DNA from: Acidobacteriota bacterium
Lineage (GTDB): Bacteria; Acidobacteriota; Terriglobia; Bryobacterales; Bryobacteraceae
Assembly: GCA_021788955.1 (NCBI GenBank)
Contig: JAJYKC010000212.1
Location: 1 to 5,713 of the forward strand
Reading direction: 5' to 3'
DNA length: 5,713 nucleotides
Below the pieces are notes generated by a model, which saw nothing but the letters and a program-made list of their open reading frames with translations, ran no database searches and was not told the origin of the DNA. Below, piece by piece: positions 1 through 5,713 of this stretch; within the stretch, counting starts at the first letter, position 1; the number at the start of each line of letters is the position of its first letter. A program made the position numbers and the translations under genes.

Positions 1-987
1 GCCGGCGTTCTGGAGGACGAGGAGGAAGCCGACCAAGGCGGCGGCGGCTTTGAGGAGGCGGCGGACGAGGTGGACGATGGCGAGGCTGCCGGGTTCGCGG
101 ATGCGGATGAAGCGGTTGGCGGAGAGCTGCGATGAGATTTCGATGATGCGGCTGACGAGCCAGGTAGCGCCGGCGACGGCGAGGACGGCGACGATGCGGA
201 TCCAGTATTGGCGGACGAGGATGGGGAGGGTGAGGATGGTGGTGCCGGCCCGCATGACGAGGACGAGCATGAGGAAGCGGACTGGTCCGGCGATGGCTTC
301 GAGGCGCGAGGCGGCGCGTTCGCGCGAGATGCGTTCGACAAGGGGGCGGAGGACGAGGACGAGGAGGCGGGTGGCGAGGGCGGCGATGAAGAACGCGAGG
401 GCGACGGAGATGGCGAAGGCGAGGATCTGCCAGAGGCGTAGGGAGAGGATGTGCACGCGCACGAGGAGGAAGTCGGGAAGGTAGCGTTCGACGGCGGGGC
501 GGTCGATGTCATCGAACAGGTCGGGGACCTGATCGAGGAGGGTGGGAGCGAAGAGCCAGATGAGGCGGCTCTGGCGGGTGACGCGGTGGAGGAGGACGGG
601 GATTTTCTGGTGGTCGGAGGAGATGTTGCCGATGGATTCCTGGTCGGGGGGCAGGTTGTCGGTGAGGGAGCCTTCGGGGTTGGAGCTGATGGCGTCGAGG
701 TTGGTGATGAGGTCGTGATCGAGGACGGCTTTGAGCTTGCGGGCGAGGTCCTGGCCTTCGGCGCCTTTGGCGTCGGTGTCAAGGTACTGGGAGGCGAGGA
801 CGAGGTCGCCGGCCTGGGCGGAGCGGAGAAAACCGAGGACGGCGCCGTGTGGGGTGTCGCGGCCGAGAGGGTCGGGGTTGGAGTTTTTGGCGGTGGAGGA
901 GCCGGTGAGGGAGGGGAGGGCGATTTGGGCGTGAAGCGCGGGGATGGCCAGAGAGGCGAGGCAGAGGGCGAGCGGAAGACGTTTCAC
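1..987 (-). CDS. MscS-family mechanosensitive ion channel, N-terminal part (runs off the left edge)
   Basis: This is a small-conductance mechanosensitive channel of the inner membrane, a family that releases solutes on hypo-osmotic shock. The frame stays open for 329 codons from a GTG at 987 to position 1. An in-frame TAG lies upstream with no ATG between, so GTG is the only sensible start; no Shine-Dalgarno sequence is visible before it. Residues 1-20 form a signal peptide ending in ALHA before Q21. Residues 45-165 are a periplasmic domain with DTPHGAVLGFLRSA and PEGSLTDNLPPD, the pattern I know from a signal-peptide-bearing MscS subfamily. Hydrophobic segments follow at about 182-213, 238-257 and 262-282. 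The helix at about 303-327 (RRLLKAAAALVGFLLVLQN) matches the one that precedes the pore helix in MscS proteins. The pore helix and cytoplasmic vestibule lie outside the window. Codons end mostly in C. The gene is divergent from the next one. Confidence 0.88.
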   Translation of the reverse strand, partial: MKRLPLALCLASLAIPALHAQIALPSLTGSSTAKNSNPDPLGRDTPHGAVLGFLRSAQAGDLVLASQYLDTDAKGAEGQDLARKLKAVLDHDLITNLDAISSNPEGSLTDNLPPDQESIGNISSDHQKIPVLLHRVTRQSRLIWLFAPTLLDQVPDLFDDIDRPAVERYLPDFLLVRVHILSLRLWQILAFAISVALAFFIAALATRLLVLVLRPLVERISRERAASRLEAIAGPVRFLMLVLVMRAGTTILTLPILVRQYWIRIVAVLAVAGATWLVSRIIEISSQLSANRFIRIREPGSLAIVHLVRRLLKAAAALVGFLLVLQNAG

Positions 988-1031
988 TTTATGATCTAAG
1001 CACGTTGGCGGGGAGGAAGACTCCGGGAGCT
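988..1031. promoter_or_regulatory. Short divergent intergenic region with a possible -10 box for the rightward gene
   Basis: Only 44 bp separate the two divergent start codons, so any promoters must overlap each other or the opposite gene. On the plus strand TATGAT (990-995) matches the -10 consensus at five of six positions. It would place a transcript start near 1002, ahead of a purine-rich GGAGGA at 1012-1017. No convincing -35 box lies 16-18 bp upstream. On the minus strand I see neither a good -10 box nor a ribosome-binding site before the GTG at 987. The promoter call is weak. Confidence 0.22.
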
Positions 1032-2327
1032 ATGCTGGATGCGATGGCAAAGCTCGGAATGCCGGTTTTTGCGGTGATTTTATCGGGATTTGCCGTGGGT
1101 GCGACGGTGGAGGGTCAGGGGACTCCGGTATTTTACCGGGACGTGCTGCCGGTGCTGCAGAAGCGCTGCCAGAGATGCCACCGGCCGGGTGAGATTGGTC
1201 CGATGCCGCTCGAGACTTATGCGCAGGCGAGGCCGTGGGCGGCGGCGATTCGGGAGGCGGTGTTGCGGAAGAAGATGCCGCCGTGGTTTGCGGATCAGCG
1301 GTTTGGTAAGTTCGCTGACGATCCGGCGTTGACGCCCAACGAGATTCAGGAGATTGCGAAGTGGGCGGCTGGTGGGGCGCCGAAGGGAGATCCGGCCCAG
1401 GGGCCGAAGCCGATTGCGTGGCCGGTGGGATGGAGCATCGGGAAGCCGGACGTGGTGCTGGAGATGCCGGGGACGATTCCGGTTCCGGCGAAGGGGGTGG
1501 TCGATTATCAGTATGTGGTGATGCCGACAGGGTTTCAGCGGGACCGGTGGGTGACGGAGGCGGAGGTGAGGCCGACGGCGCGGCGGGTGGTGCACCATGT
1601 AGTGATCTACATACGACCGCCGGGTTCGGAGTGGCTGAAGGAGGCGAAGGTGGGGATACCGTACAGCATTCCGGAGGACGATCCGCGGCACCGGCGGTTG
1701 TGGACGACGAGCGACATGCTGCTGGTGTATGCGCCGGGGAATCCGCCAATGAGGTTGCCCAAGGGGATGGCGAAGAAGATTCCGGCGGGGTCGGACCTGG
1801 TGTTTCAGATGCACTATCAGCCGGACGGGAAGGCGGCGCTGGACCACGAGAGGATCGGGCTGAAGTTTGCGAAGGGGCCGGTAGTGAAACGGGTGTTCAC
1901 GCTGCAGTTGGGCAACGACACGTTTGTACTGCCGCCAGGGGATCCGGATGTGCGGGTGGCGGCGTATGGGACGCTGCCGCGGGAGACGGAGATATTGAGT
2001 TTTTTCCCGCACATGCATCTGCGGGGGACGTCGTTCGCGTTTCACTACATTCATCCGGACGGGCGGATTGAGACGATGTTGTATGTGAAGCCGTATGACT
2101 TTCACTGGCAGTTGAACTATGTGCTGGCCAAGCCGCGGGTGCTGCCGAAGGGGGCGAAGCTCGAGTGGGTGGCGCATTTCGATAATTCGAAGAACAACCC
2201 GAACAACCCGGATCCGGATGCGGCGGTGCGGTTTGGGGAGCAGAGCACGGCGGAGATGATGATCGGGTTTTTCGATGTGACGGCGCCGGTGGGGATGGAT
2301 AAGGACGGGTTTTTTGTTCGGAAGTGA
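1032..2327 (+). CDS. Exported cytochrome c / copper type II monooxygenase-like fusion protein
   Basis: This is a predicted periplasmic haem- and copper-binding redox enzyme; its substrate is unknown. Numbering from the ATG at 1032 gives 431 residues. Residues 1-24 form a signal peptide (core VFAVILSGFAVGA). A small cytochrome c domain covers about 30-125, with haem motif CQRCH at 46-50 and Met82 in KKMPPW as likely axial ligand. Residues 140-425 resemble peptidylglycine/dopamine monooxygenases: HH 188-189 and H261 (QMHYQ) fit the first copper site, while HMH 327-329 and Met409 or 410 fit the second. The only two cysteines are those of the haem motif, so the disulfides of animal PHM are absent. 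The frame is open from a TTG at 1005, but that would put nine residues before the signal peptide. ATG 1032 and ATG 1044 are the better starts; both have only distant purine-rich sites. Codons end mostly in G, unlike all neighbours. Enzymatic activity is inferred. Confidence 0.85.
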   Translation: MLDAMAKLGMPVFAVILSGFAVGATVEGQGTPVFYRDVLPVLQKRCQRCHRPGEIGPMPLETYAQARPWAAAIREAVLRKKMPPWFADQRFGKFADDPALTPNEIQEIAKWAAGGAPKGDPAQGPKPIAWPVGWSIGKPDVVLEMPGTIPVPAKGVVDYQYVVMPTGFQRDRWVTEAEVRPTARRVVHHVVIYIRPPGSEWLKEAKVGIPYSIPEDDPRHRRLWTTSDMLLVYAPGNPPMRLPKGMAKKIPAGSDLVFQMHYQPDGKAALDHERIGLKFAKGPVVKRVFTLQLGNDTFVLPPGDPDVRVAAYGTLPRETEILSFFPHMHLRGTSFAFHYIHPDGRIETMLYVKPYDFHWQLNYVLAKPRVLPKGAKLEWVAHFDNSKNNPNNPDPDAAVRFGEQSTAEMMIGFFDVTAPVGMDKDGFFVRK

Positions 2328-2339
2328 GGGGAGGGGGAG

Positions 2340-2367
2340 GAGCAAGGAGCCGGGAGCAGGAAGCCGG
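2340..2367. repeat. Degenerate 7-bp tandem repeat, four copies
   Basis: Four consecutive heptamers read GAGCAAG, GAGCCGG, GAGCAGG and AAGCCGG (2340-2346, 2347-2353, 2354-2360, 2361-2367), giving a consensus close to GAGCMGG. The tract continues the purine-rich run that begins at the stop codon of the haem-copper gene, and its last two bases overlap the left arm of the hairpin. It is noncoding. Whether copy number varies or the unit recurs elsewhere in the genome cannot be judged here. Confidence 0.6.
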
Positions 2368-2413
2368 AAGTGCGCGAGCGTACGCGCCCTGCCCGCGCCT
2401 CTTGCGCGCTTCC
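2366..2413. repeat. 13-bp inverted repeat (hairpin); possible terminator or REP-like element
   Basis: The left arm GGAAGTGCGCGAG (2366-2378) pairs with the right arm CTTGCGCGCTTCC (2401-2413) along all 13 positions if two G-U wobble pairs are allowed in RNA, enclosing a 22-nt loop. A smaller competing hairpin pairs GCGCG 2372-2376 with CGCGC 2383-2387. The position, about 40 bp after a stop codon and before the next operon, suits transcription termination or 3'-end protection. No T-run follows the right arm, so it is not a classical intrinsic terminator. A dispersed palindromic repeat is an equally good reading. Confidence 0.5.
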
Positions 2414-2486
2414 TTCCAACCGGATATCGTGAGAGTTCCTCCCCTATGCGTGACAATTTGGCCCGGAATATCGCGTGTTCCCGATT

Positions 2487-2491
2487 GGAGG
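2487..2491 (+). promoter_or_regulatory. Ribosome-binding site that fixes the purE start
   Basis: GGAGG lies 7 nt before the ATG at 2499, which is ideal spacing. It decides against the in-frame GTG at 2475, which lies upstream of this site and would add eight residues with no Shine-Dalgarno sequence of its own. Confidence 0.85.
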
Positions 2492-2498
2492 CCTGGTG

Positions 2499-3077
2499 AT
2501 GGCGGACGATCTGCCCGTCCTGCCGGCCGAGCCTGCCGCGCCGCCGAAGCGCGCTCCGAAAGCCCCGCGCGCCGAGCCCGCCGCCCCTCCGAAGCCGCTC
2601 GTCGGCGTCATTATGGGCAGCAAGTCGGATTGGGACACCATGCGCCACGCCGCCGAAATTTTGCGAGATTTCGACGTGCCTCATGAGTGCCGTGTTGTCT
2701 CCGCACACCGCACGCCGCAGTGGATGGCCGAATACGCCTCGACCGCCGAATCCCGCGGGCTCCGTGTGATCATCGCCGGGGCCGGTGGGGCTGCTCATCT
2801 CCCCGGCATGGTGGCTTCCCAGACGCTCGTCCCCGTGCTTGGCGTGCCTGTCGAATCGAAAGCGCTGAGCGGCATGGATTCGCTGCTGTCCATTGTTCAG
2901 ATGCCGGGGGGTATCCCGGTCGGCACGCTCGCCATCGGCCGCGCCGGCGCCACGAACGCGGGCCTGCTCGCCGTCGCCATTCTCGCCAACCACGACACCG
3001 CCCTCCGCGAAAAACTCCGCACGTATCGCGAGGACCTCGCCGCGAAGGTGAAGAAAGCCACGCTCGAGCTCGACTGA
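2499..3077 (+). CDS. purE: N5-carboxyaminoimidazole ribonucleotide mutase (class I PurE)
   Basis: PurE moves the carboxylate of N5-CAIR to carbon, giving CAIR, in cytoplasmic de novo purine synthesis; it uses the product of PurK, encoded next door. The protein has 192 residues. The catalytic domain starts near residue 34 and holds MGSKSD (39-44), SAHRTP (68-73) and [13 protein letters not shown] (94-106). Ser41, Asp44, His70 and Arg71 correspond to Ser16, Asp19, His45 and Arg46 of the E. coli enzyme. Together with purK, this supports the class I mutase and not a class II AIR carboxylase. The first 33 residues are an Ala/Pro/Lys-rich extension absent from the 169-residue E. coli enzyme, with AEPAAPPK occurring twice (10-17 and 25-32). 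The start rests on a well-placed GGAGG. The purK start follows 6 bp after the stop codon. Codons end mostly in C. Confidence 0.97.
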   Translation: MADDLPVLPAEPAAPPKRAPKAPRAEPAAPPKPLVGVIMGSKSDWDTMRHAAEILRDFDVPHECRVVSAHRTPQWMAEYASTAESRGLRVIIAGAGGAAHLPGMVASQTLVPVLGVPVESKALSGMDSLLSIVQMPGGIPVGTLAIGRAGATNAGLLAVAILANHDTALREKLRTYREDLAAKVKKATLELD

Positions 3078-3083
3078 TTCCGG

Positions 3084-4229
3084 ATGAATAACCATCTCTA
3101 CGTCCCGCCCGGCTCCGTAGTCGGAGTCCTCGGCAGCGGGCAGCTTGGACGCATGTTCACCCTTGCCGCCCGCCGCATGGGCTATCGCGTCCACACGTTC
3201 TCGCCGGATGAAGACACCCCAACGGGCCAAGTGGCCGACGTCGAAGTTGTCGCTTCCTATGACGACCTCGACGCCGTCCGCCGCTTCGCCGGGGAAACAC
3301 GCGTTGTAACATTCGAGTTCGAAAATGTTCCGGCGCCCACCGCGGCCGCGGCCGCCGAACGCGCACCCGTCCGCCCCGAAGGCTCGGTGCTCCACACCAC
3401 CCAGCAGCGCATCCGCGAGAAAGCTTTCCTCCGCGCCAACGGCCTGCCCCACGTGCCTTACCGCGAAGTCCGCTCGGCCGGCGAACTCCGCGCCGCGCTC
3501 GCCGAACTCGGGACGCCCGCCGTCCTCAAGTCCGCCGCCTTCGGCTACGACGGCAAGGGGCAAGCCAAAATCGCATCGGCGGATGAGGCCGAATCCGCGT
3601 GGCGCGAAGTGGGCAGCACCGAGTGCGTCCTCGAGGCTTTTGTGGATTTCGAGCGGGAAATCTCGGTCGTGGCCGCGCGTTCGGCCGACGGCTCCTGCGT
3701 CACCTACGCTCCCTCCGACAACACCCACTCGCGCCACATCCTGGACGTTTCCGTCAGCCCCTCCACCATTTCGGAACGCCTCCATCGCGAGTCGGCCGAA
3801 ATCGCCCGCGCGGTGCTCGAAAAACTCGGCGTCGCCGGCGTCCTGTGCACGGAATTCTTTGTCACCCGCGACGGCCGGCTCCTCATCAACGAGCTCGCAC
3901 CGCGCCCCCACAACTCCGGCCATCTCACGATCGACGCCTGCCTGACGAGCCAGTTCGAACAGCAGTTGCGCGCCGTCTGCGGCCTTCCGCTCGGCGCCGT
4001 CGACATGCTCCGCCCGGCGGCGATGGCCAACCTGCTGGGCGCCCTCTGGGAGAACTGCGAGCCCAACTGGGCCCGCGCCTGCGCCATTCCCGGCGTGAAG
4101 CTCCACCTCTACGGCAAACTCGAAGCCCGCCGCGGCCGCAAAATGGGCCACCTGACTGCGTTGGGCGAAACGCCCGAAGCTGCCCGCGAACTCGTCCTTG
4201 AAGCCCGCCACGCCCTGCTCGAGCGCTGA
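3084..4229 (+). CDS. purK: N5-carboxyaminoimidazole ribonucleotide synthase (PurK)
   Basis: PurK uses ATP and bicarbonate to convert AIR into N5-CAIR, the substrate of PurE. The 381 residues show the usual ATP-grasp order. The N-terminal nucleotide-binding fold has GSGQLGRM at 17-24. FEFENVP at 78-84 is a PurK hallmark. The ATP-grasp glycine loop is GYDGKGQ (154-160), with a conserved acidic segment around E184-E192. The metal/phosphate-binding stretch NELAPRPHNSGH lies at 269-280. The C-terminal signature is LYGK (342-345) followed by GRKMGH (351-356). It is somewhat longer than the 355-residue E. coli enzyme, partly through a short N-terminal tail and an alanine-rich patch near 87-91. The ATG lies 6 bp after the purE stop with no clear Shine-Dalgarno sequence, so translational coupling to purE is likely. 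No truncation or missing motif is seen. Confidence 0.97.
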   Translation: MNNHLYVPPGSVVGVLGSGQLGRMFTLAARRMGYRVHTFSPDEDTPTGQVADVEVVASYDDLDAVRRFAGETRVVTFEFENVPAPTAAAAAERAPVRPEGSVLHTTQQRIREKAFLRANGLPHVPYREVRSAGELRAALAELGTPAVLKSAAFGYDGKGQAKIASADEAESAWREVGSTECVLEAFVDFEREISVVAARSADGSCVTYAPSDNTHSRHILDVSVSPSTISERLHRESAEIARAVLEKLGVAGVLCTEFFVTRDGRLLINELAPRPHNSGHLTIDACLTSQFEQQLRAVCGLPLGAVDMLRPAAMANLLGALWENCEPNWARACAIPGVKLHLYGKLEARRGRKMGHLTALGETPEAARELVLEARHALLER

Positions 4230-4256
4230 CGGGCGATAATGAAAGTTATCCCTGCC

Positions 4257-5420
4257 ATGCGCATTTGTTATTTCGATGCCTTCTCCGGCATCAGCGGAGA
4301 CATGACCGTCGGCGCCCTCGTGGATGCCGGCGCCGATGCCGCCGCGCTTGTCGAGGGCCTCAGCAGTCTCGCCACGGGCGCGCAGATCTCGGTTGAAAAA
4401 ACCGCCCGCCGCGGGATCACGGCTTCGAAGTTCTACGTTCGCGGCGGCGAAACCAAATCCCACCGCCATCTGCCGCAGATCCTGCGCATGATCGAGGCGT
4501 CCTCGCTTCCCGACCGCGCCAAACTTCGAGCCGCCCAGGTCTTCCAGCGGCTCGGGGAATCGGAAGCCCGCGTGCACGGCGTGCCCATCGAAAAGGTTCA
4601 TTTCCACGAAGTCGGCGCGGTGGATTCGATCTGCGACATCGCCGGCGCCTGCCTCGCCCTCGAACTGCTCAGCGTCGACGCCGTCTACTCCTCCGCCGTG
4701 AACACCGGAAGCGGCACAGTTTCGACAGAACATGGCATTCTTCCTGTGCCGGCGCCCGCCACCGCGGACTTACTCAAAGGCAAGCCGGTCTACGCGCGCG
4801 GCCCCGAAATGGAACTCACCACTCCCACGGGCGCGGCGCTGCTCGCCGCCTTGAGCGAAGGTTTCGGCCCCATGCCCTCCATGCGCATCCACTCACTGGG
4901 CTACGGCGCAGGGGACAAGGATTTTCCCGCGCACGCCAACGTACTCCGCGCCATTCTCGGCGAGGCGACCGGCGCCACCGAAGCCTCCCGCGTGGTCGTG
5001 ATGGAGGCCAACATCGACGACTCCAGCCCGCAGGTCCTCGGCTACGCCCAGGAGCGGCTGCTCGAAGCCGGCGCGCTCGATGTCACGCTGACGCCGCTGC
5101 TGATGAAAAAGAACCGCCCGGGCACGCTTCTCCGCGTCATCGCGCGCCCCGAGGAGCGCGAGCCGCTTGCGGCACTCATGTTCAGCGAAACGTCCACTCT
5201 CGGCTTGCGCATGTATGAAGCCGAGCGCCGCGTTCAGGCCCGGCACATCCAGGAAGTCGACACGCCCTACGGCCGCGTCCGCGTCAAGGTGAGCGAATCC
5301 GGCGATTTCGCGCCCGAATACGACGACTGCCTCAAGCTCGCCCGCGAGCACCGCGTGGCTTTGAAAAAAGTCCTGGCTGAAGCGGCGCGGGCCTATTCTT
5401 CCATCGCCGCCACTCACTGA
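4257..5420 (+). CDS. larC: Nickel-pincer cofactor biosynthesis protein LarC (nickel insertion; DUF111 family)
   Basis: LarC is the CTP-dependent enzyme that inserts nickel into pyridinium-3,5-bisthiocarboxylate mononucleotide, completing the nickel-pincer nucleotide used by lactate racemase (LarA) and its relatives. From the ATG at 4257 it has 387 residues and opens with YFDAFSGISGDM (5-16), the family start. Further signatures are HRHL (69-72), HFHEVGAVDSICDIAG (115-130), GSGTVSTEHGILPVPAPATA (151-170), ELTTPTGAALLAAL (186-199), GYGAGDKDF (215-223), ANIDDSSPQVLGYA (251-264) and LLMKKNRPGT (281-290). N- and C-terminal domains share one continuous frame, unlike Lactobacillus plantarum, where a ribosomal frameshift joins them. 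An in-frame ATG at 4239 would add six residues; the family pattern favours 4257, but neither has a strong Shine-Dalgarno sequence. It lies between purK and metG. No larA, larB or larE is in the window. Confidence 0.94.
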   Translation: MRICYFDAFSGISGDMTVGALVDAGADAAALVEGLSSLATGAQISVEKTARRGITASKFYVRGGETKSHRHLPQILRMIEASSLPDRAKLRAAQVFQRLGESEARVHGVPIEKVHFHEVGAVDSICDIAGACLALELLSVDAVYSSAVNTGSGTVSTEHGILPVPAPATADLLKGKPVYARGPEMELTTPTGAALLAALSEGFGPMPSMRIHSLGYGAGDKDFPAHANVLRAILGEATGATEASRVVVMEANIDDSSPQVLGYAQERLLEAGALDVTLTPLLMKKNRPGTLLRVIARPEEREPLAALMFSETSTLGLRMYEAERRVQARHIQEVDTPYGRVRVKVSESGDFAPEYDDCLKLAREHRVALKKVLAEAARAYSSIAATH

Positions 5421-5428
5421 ATACTTAC

Positions 5429-5713
5429 ATGAGCAAGTATTACCTCACCACACCGATTTACTACGTCAACGCGGCGCCGCACATCGGCACGGCCTATTGC
5501 ACCTTCACCGCCGACCTCATCAAGCGCTTCCAGACGCAGCAGGGCCGCGACCCCGTTGTCCTCACCACCGGCTCCGACGAGCATGGCCAGAACGTCGAGC
5601 GCGCCGCCAAGGCCATCGGAAAATCGCCCGAGGAATACGCGACAGCCATCGCCAACGAGTTCGTCCGGCAGTGGCAGGCGCTCGGCATCTCAGTGGACCA
5701 CTTCATCCGCACA
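5429..5713 (+). CDS. metG: Methionine--tRNA ligase, N-terminal part (runs off the right edge)
   Basis: Methionyl-tRNA synthetase charges tRNA-Met with methionine using ATP, in the cytoplasm. The 95 codons present cover the start of the class I Rossmann catalytic domain. YYLTTPIYYVNAAPHIGTAY (4-23) is the methionine-pocket and HIGH region, and LTTGSDEHGQNVERAA (45-60) is the next conserved MetG block. The HIGH tetrapeptide reads HIGT (18-21), its last histidine being threonine; the first His and the Gly are kept. The zinc knuckle, KMSKS loop and anticodon-binding domain lie outside the window. The ATG follows the larC stop by 8 bp with no recognisable Shine-Dalgarno sequence, so coupled translation from larC is likely. 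Codons end mostly in C, as in the three genes before it. Confidence 0.95.
   Translation, partial: MSKYYLTTPIYYVNAAPHIGTAYCTFTADLIKRFQTQQGRDPVVLTTGSDEHGQNVERAAKAIGKSPEEYATAIANEFVRQWQALGISVDHFIRT

Larger units (their letters stand above)
2328..2498. other. Spacer between the haem-copper gene and the pur operon
   Basis: No gene is supported in this 171-bp stretch. In order it holds a purine-rich run directly after the stop codon, a degenerate heptamer tandem repeat, a 13-bp hairpin, about 70 bp of less biased sequence and the purE ribosome-binding site. The purE promoter presumably lies between 2414 and 2486. GTGACA at 2450-2455 resembles a -35 box, but nothing resembling a -10 box sits 16-18 bp downstream, and AATAT at 2467-2471 is too close to pair with it. 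I do not call a promoter. G-over-C bias on the plus strand changes sign across this spacer. Confidence 0.6.

Noticed and set aside
50..999. Plus-strand frames at the left end encoding Arg-rich or Gly/Glu/Asp-rich proteins
   Set aside because: They are the reverse of the minus-strand channel gene, which has a signal peptide, membrane helices and family motifs. The low-complexity composition is the mirror of its Leu/Ala/Val/Arg codons.
2366..2420. Classical rho-independent terminator after the haem-copper gene
   Set aside because: The stem is convincing, but no T-rich tract follows the right arm and the 22-nt loop is long. It is kept only as an inverted repeat of uncertain role.
2450..2478. 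Sigma-70 promoter for purE built on GTGACA
   Set aside because: The expected -10 position reads GCGTGT, and the AT-rich AATAT is only about 11 bp from the -35 candidate, too close for a functional pair.
2499..3077. The purE-like gene as larB, because larC is close by
   Set aside because: The GSKSD, SAHRTP and [13 protein letters not shown] motifs, the near-E. coli PurE sequence and the adjacent purK identify a true PurE. LarB is longer and lacks the SAHRTP block.
3157..4229. Alternative frames within purK giving Arg/Pro-rich proteins on both strands
   Set aside because: They lie entirely within purK, have compositions set by its codon bias and show no motif.
1080..4733. An uninterrupted minus-strand frame of 1217 codons running antisense to the haem-copper gene, purE, purK and part of larC
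   Set aside because: Its translation changes character along its length, ending in Arg/His/Pro-rich nonsense, crosses intergenic sequence and matches no family I recognise. The plus-strand genes beneath it carry unmistakable motifs. High GC content with strongly biased third codon positions removes stop codons from the antisense frame.

Overview
The window reads as ordinary chromosome from a GC-rich bacterium. The protein types suggest an Acidobacteriota member of the Solibacter/Bryobacter kind: a signal-peptide-bearing MscS-family channel, an exported haem-c/copper-monooxygenase fusion, and an unfragmented LarC. That placement is an inference from family memory, not from a search. No RNA gene, CRISPR array, insertion sequence, transposase or prophage gene was seen.

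Layout. Positions 1-987 (minus strand) hold the first 329 codons of an MscS-family mechanosensitive channel. The gene starts at a GTG and leaves the window at the left edge, just before the pore-lining helix. After a 44-bp divergent gap, about 1032-2327 (plus) encodes an exported protein with one haem-c motif followed by a fold carrying the histidine/methionine copper ligands of the PHM/DBM-type (copper type II, ascorbate-dependent) monooxygenases. A 171-bp spacer (2328-2498) follows. It contains a degenerate 7-bp tandem repeat, a 13-bp hairpin and a strong Shine-Dalgarno sequence.

From 2499 to the right edge four genes lie head to tail with gaps of 6, 27 (or 9) and 8 bp, and look like one operon. 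They are purE and purK (the two-step carboxylation of AIR to CAIR in purine synthesis), larC (nickel insertion into the nickel-pincer nucleotide cofactor) and the first 95 codons of metG (methionyl-tRNA synthetase). PurK makes N5-CAIR and PurE isomerises it. LarC and MetG belong to other pathways and are probably co-transcribed with the purine pair, not functionally coupled to it.

The clearest large-scale oddity is a polarity flip in base composition at the 2328-2498 spacer. The plus strand is G-rich to its left, across two genes on opposite strands, and C-rich to its right. I did not find a convincing new multi-gene system. The items most worth a second look are the haem-copper fusion enzyme, the skew switch with its repeat/hairpin spacer, the larC placement, and the repeated Ala/Pro tail of PurE.
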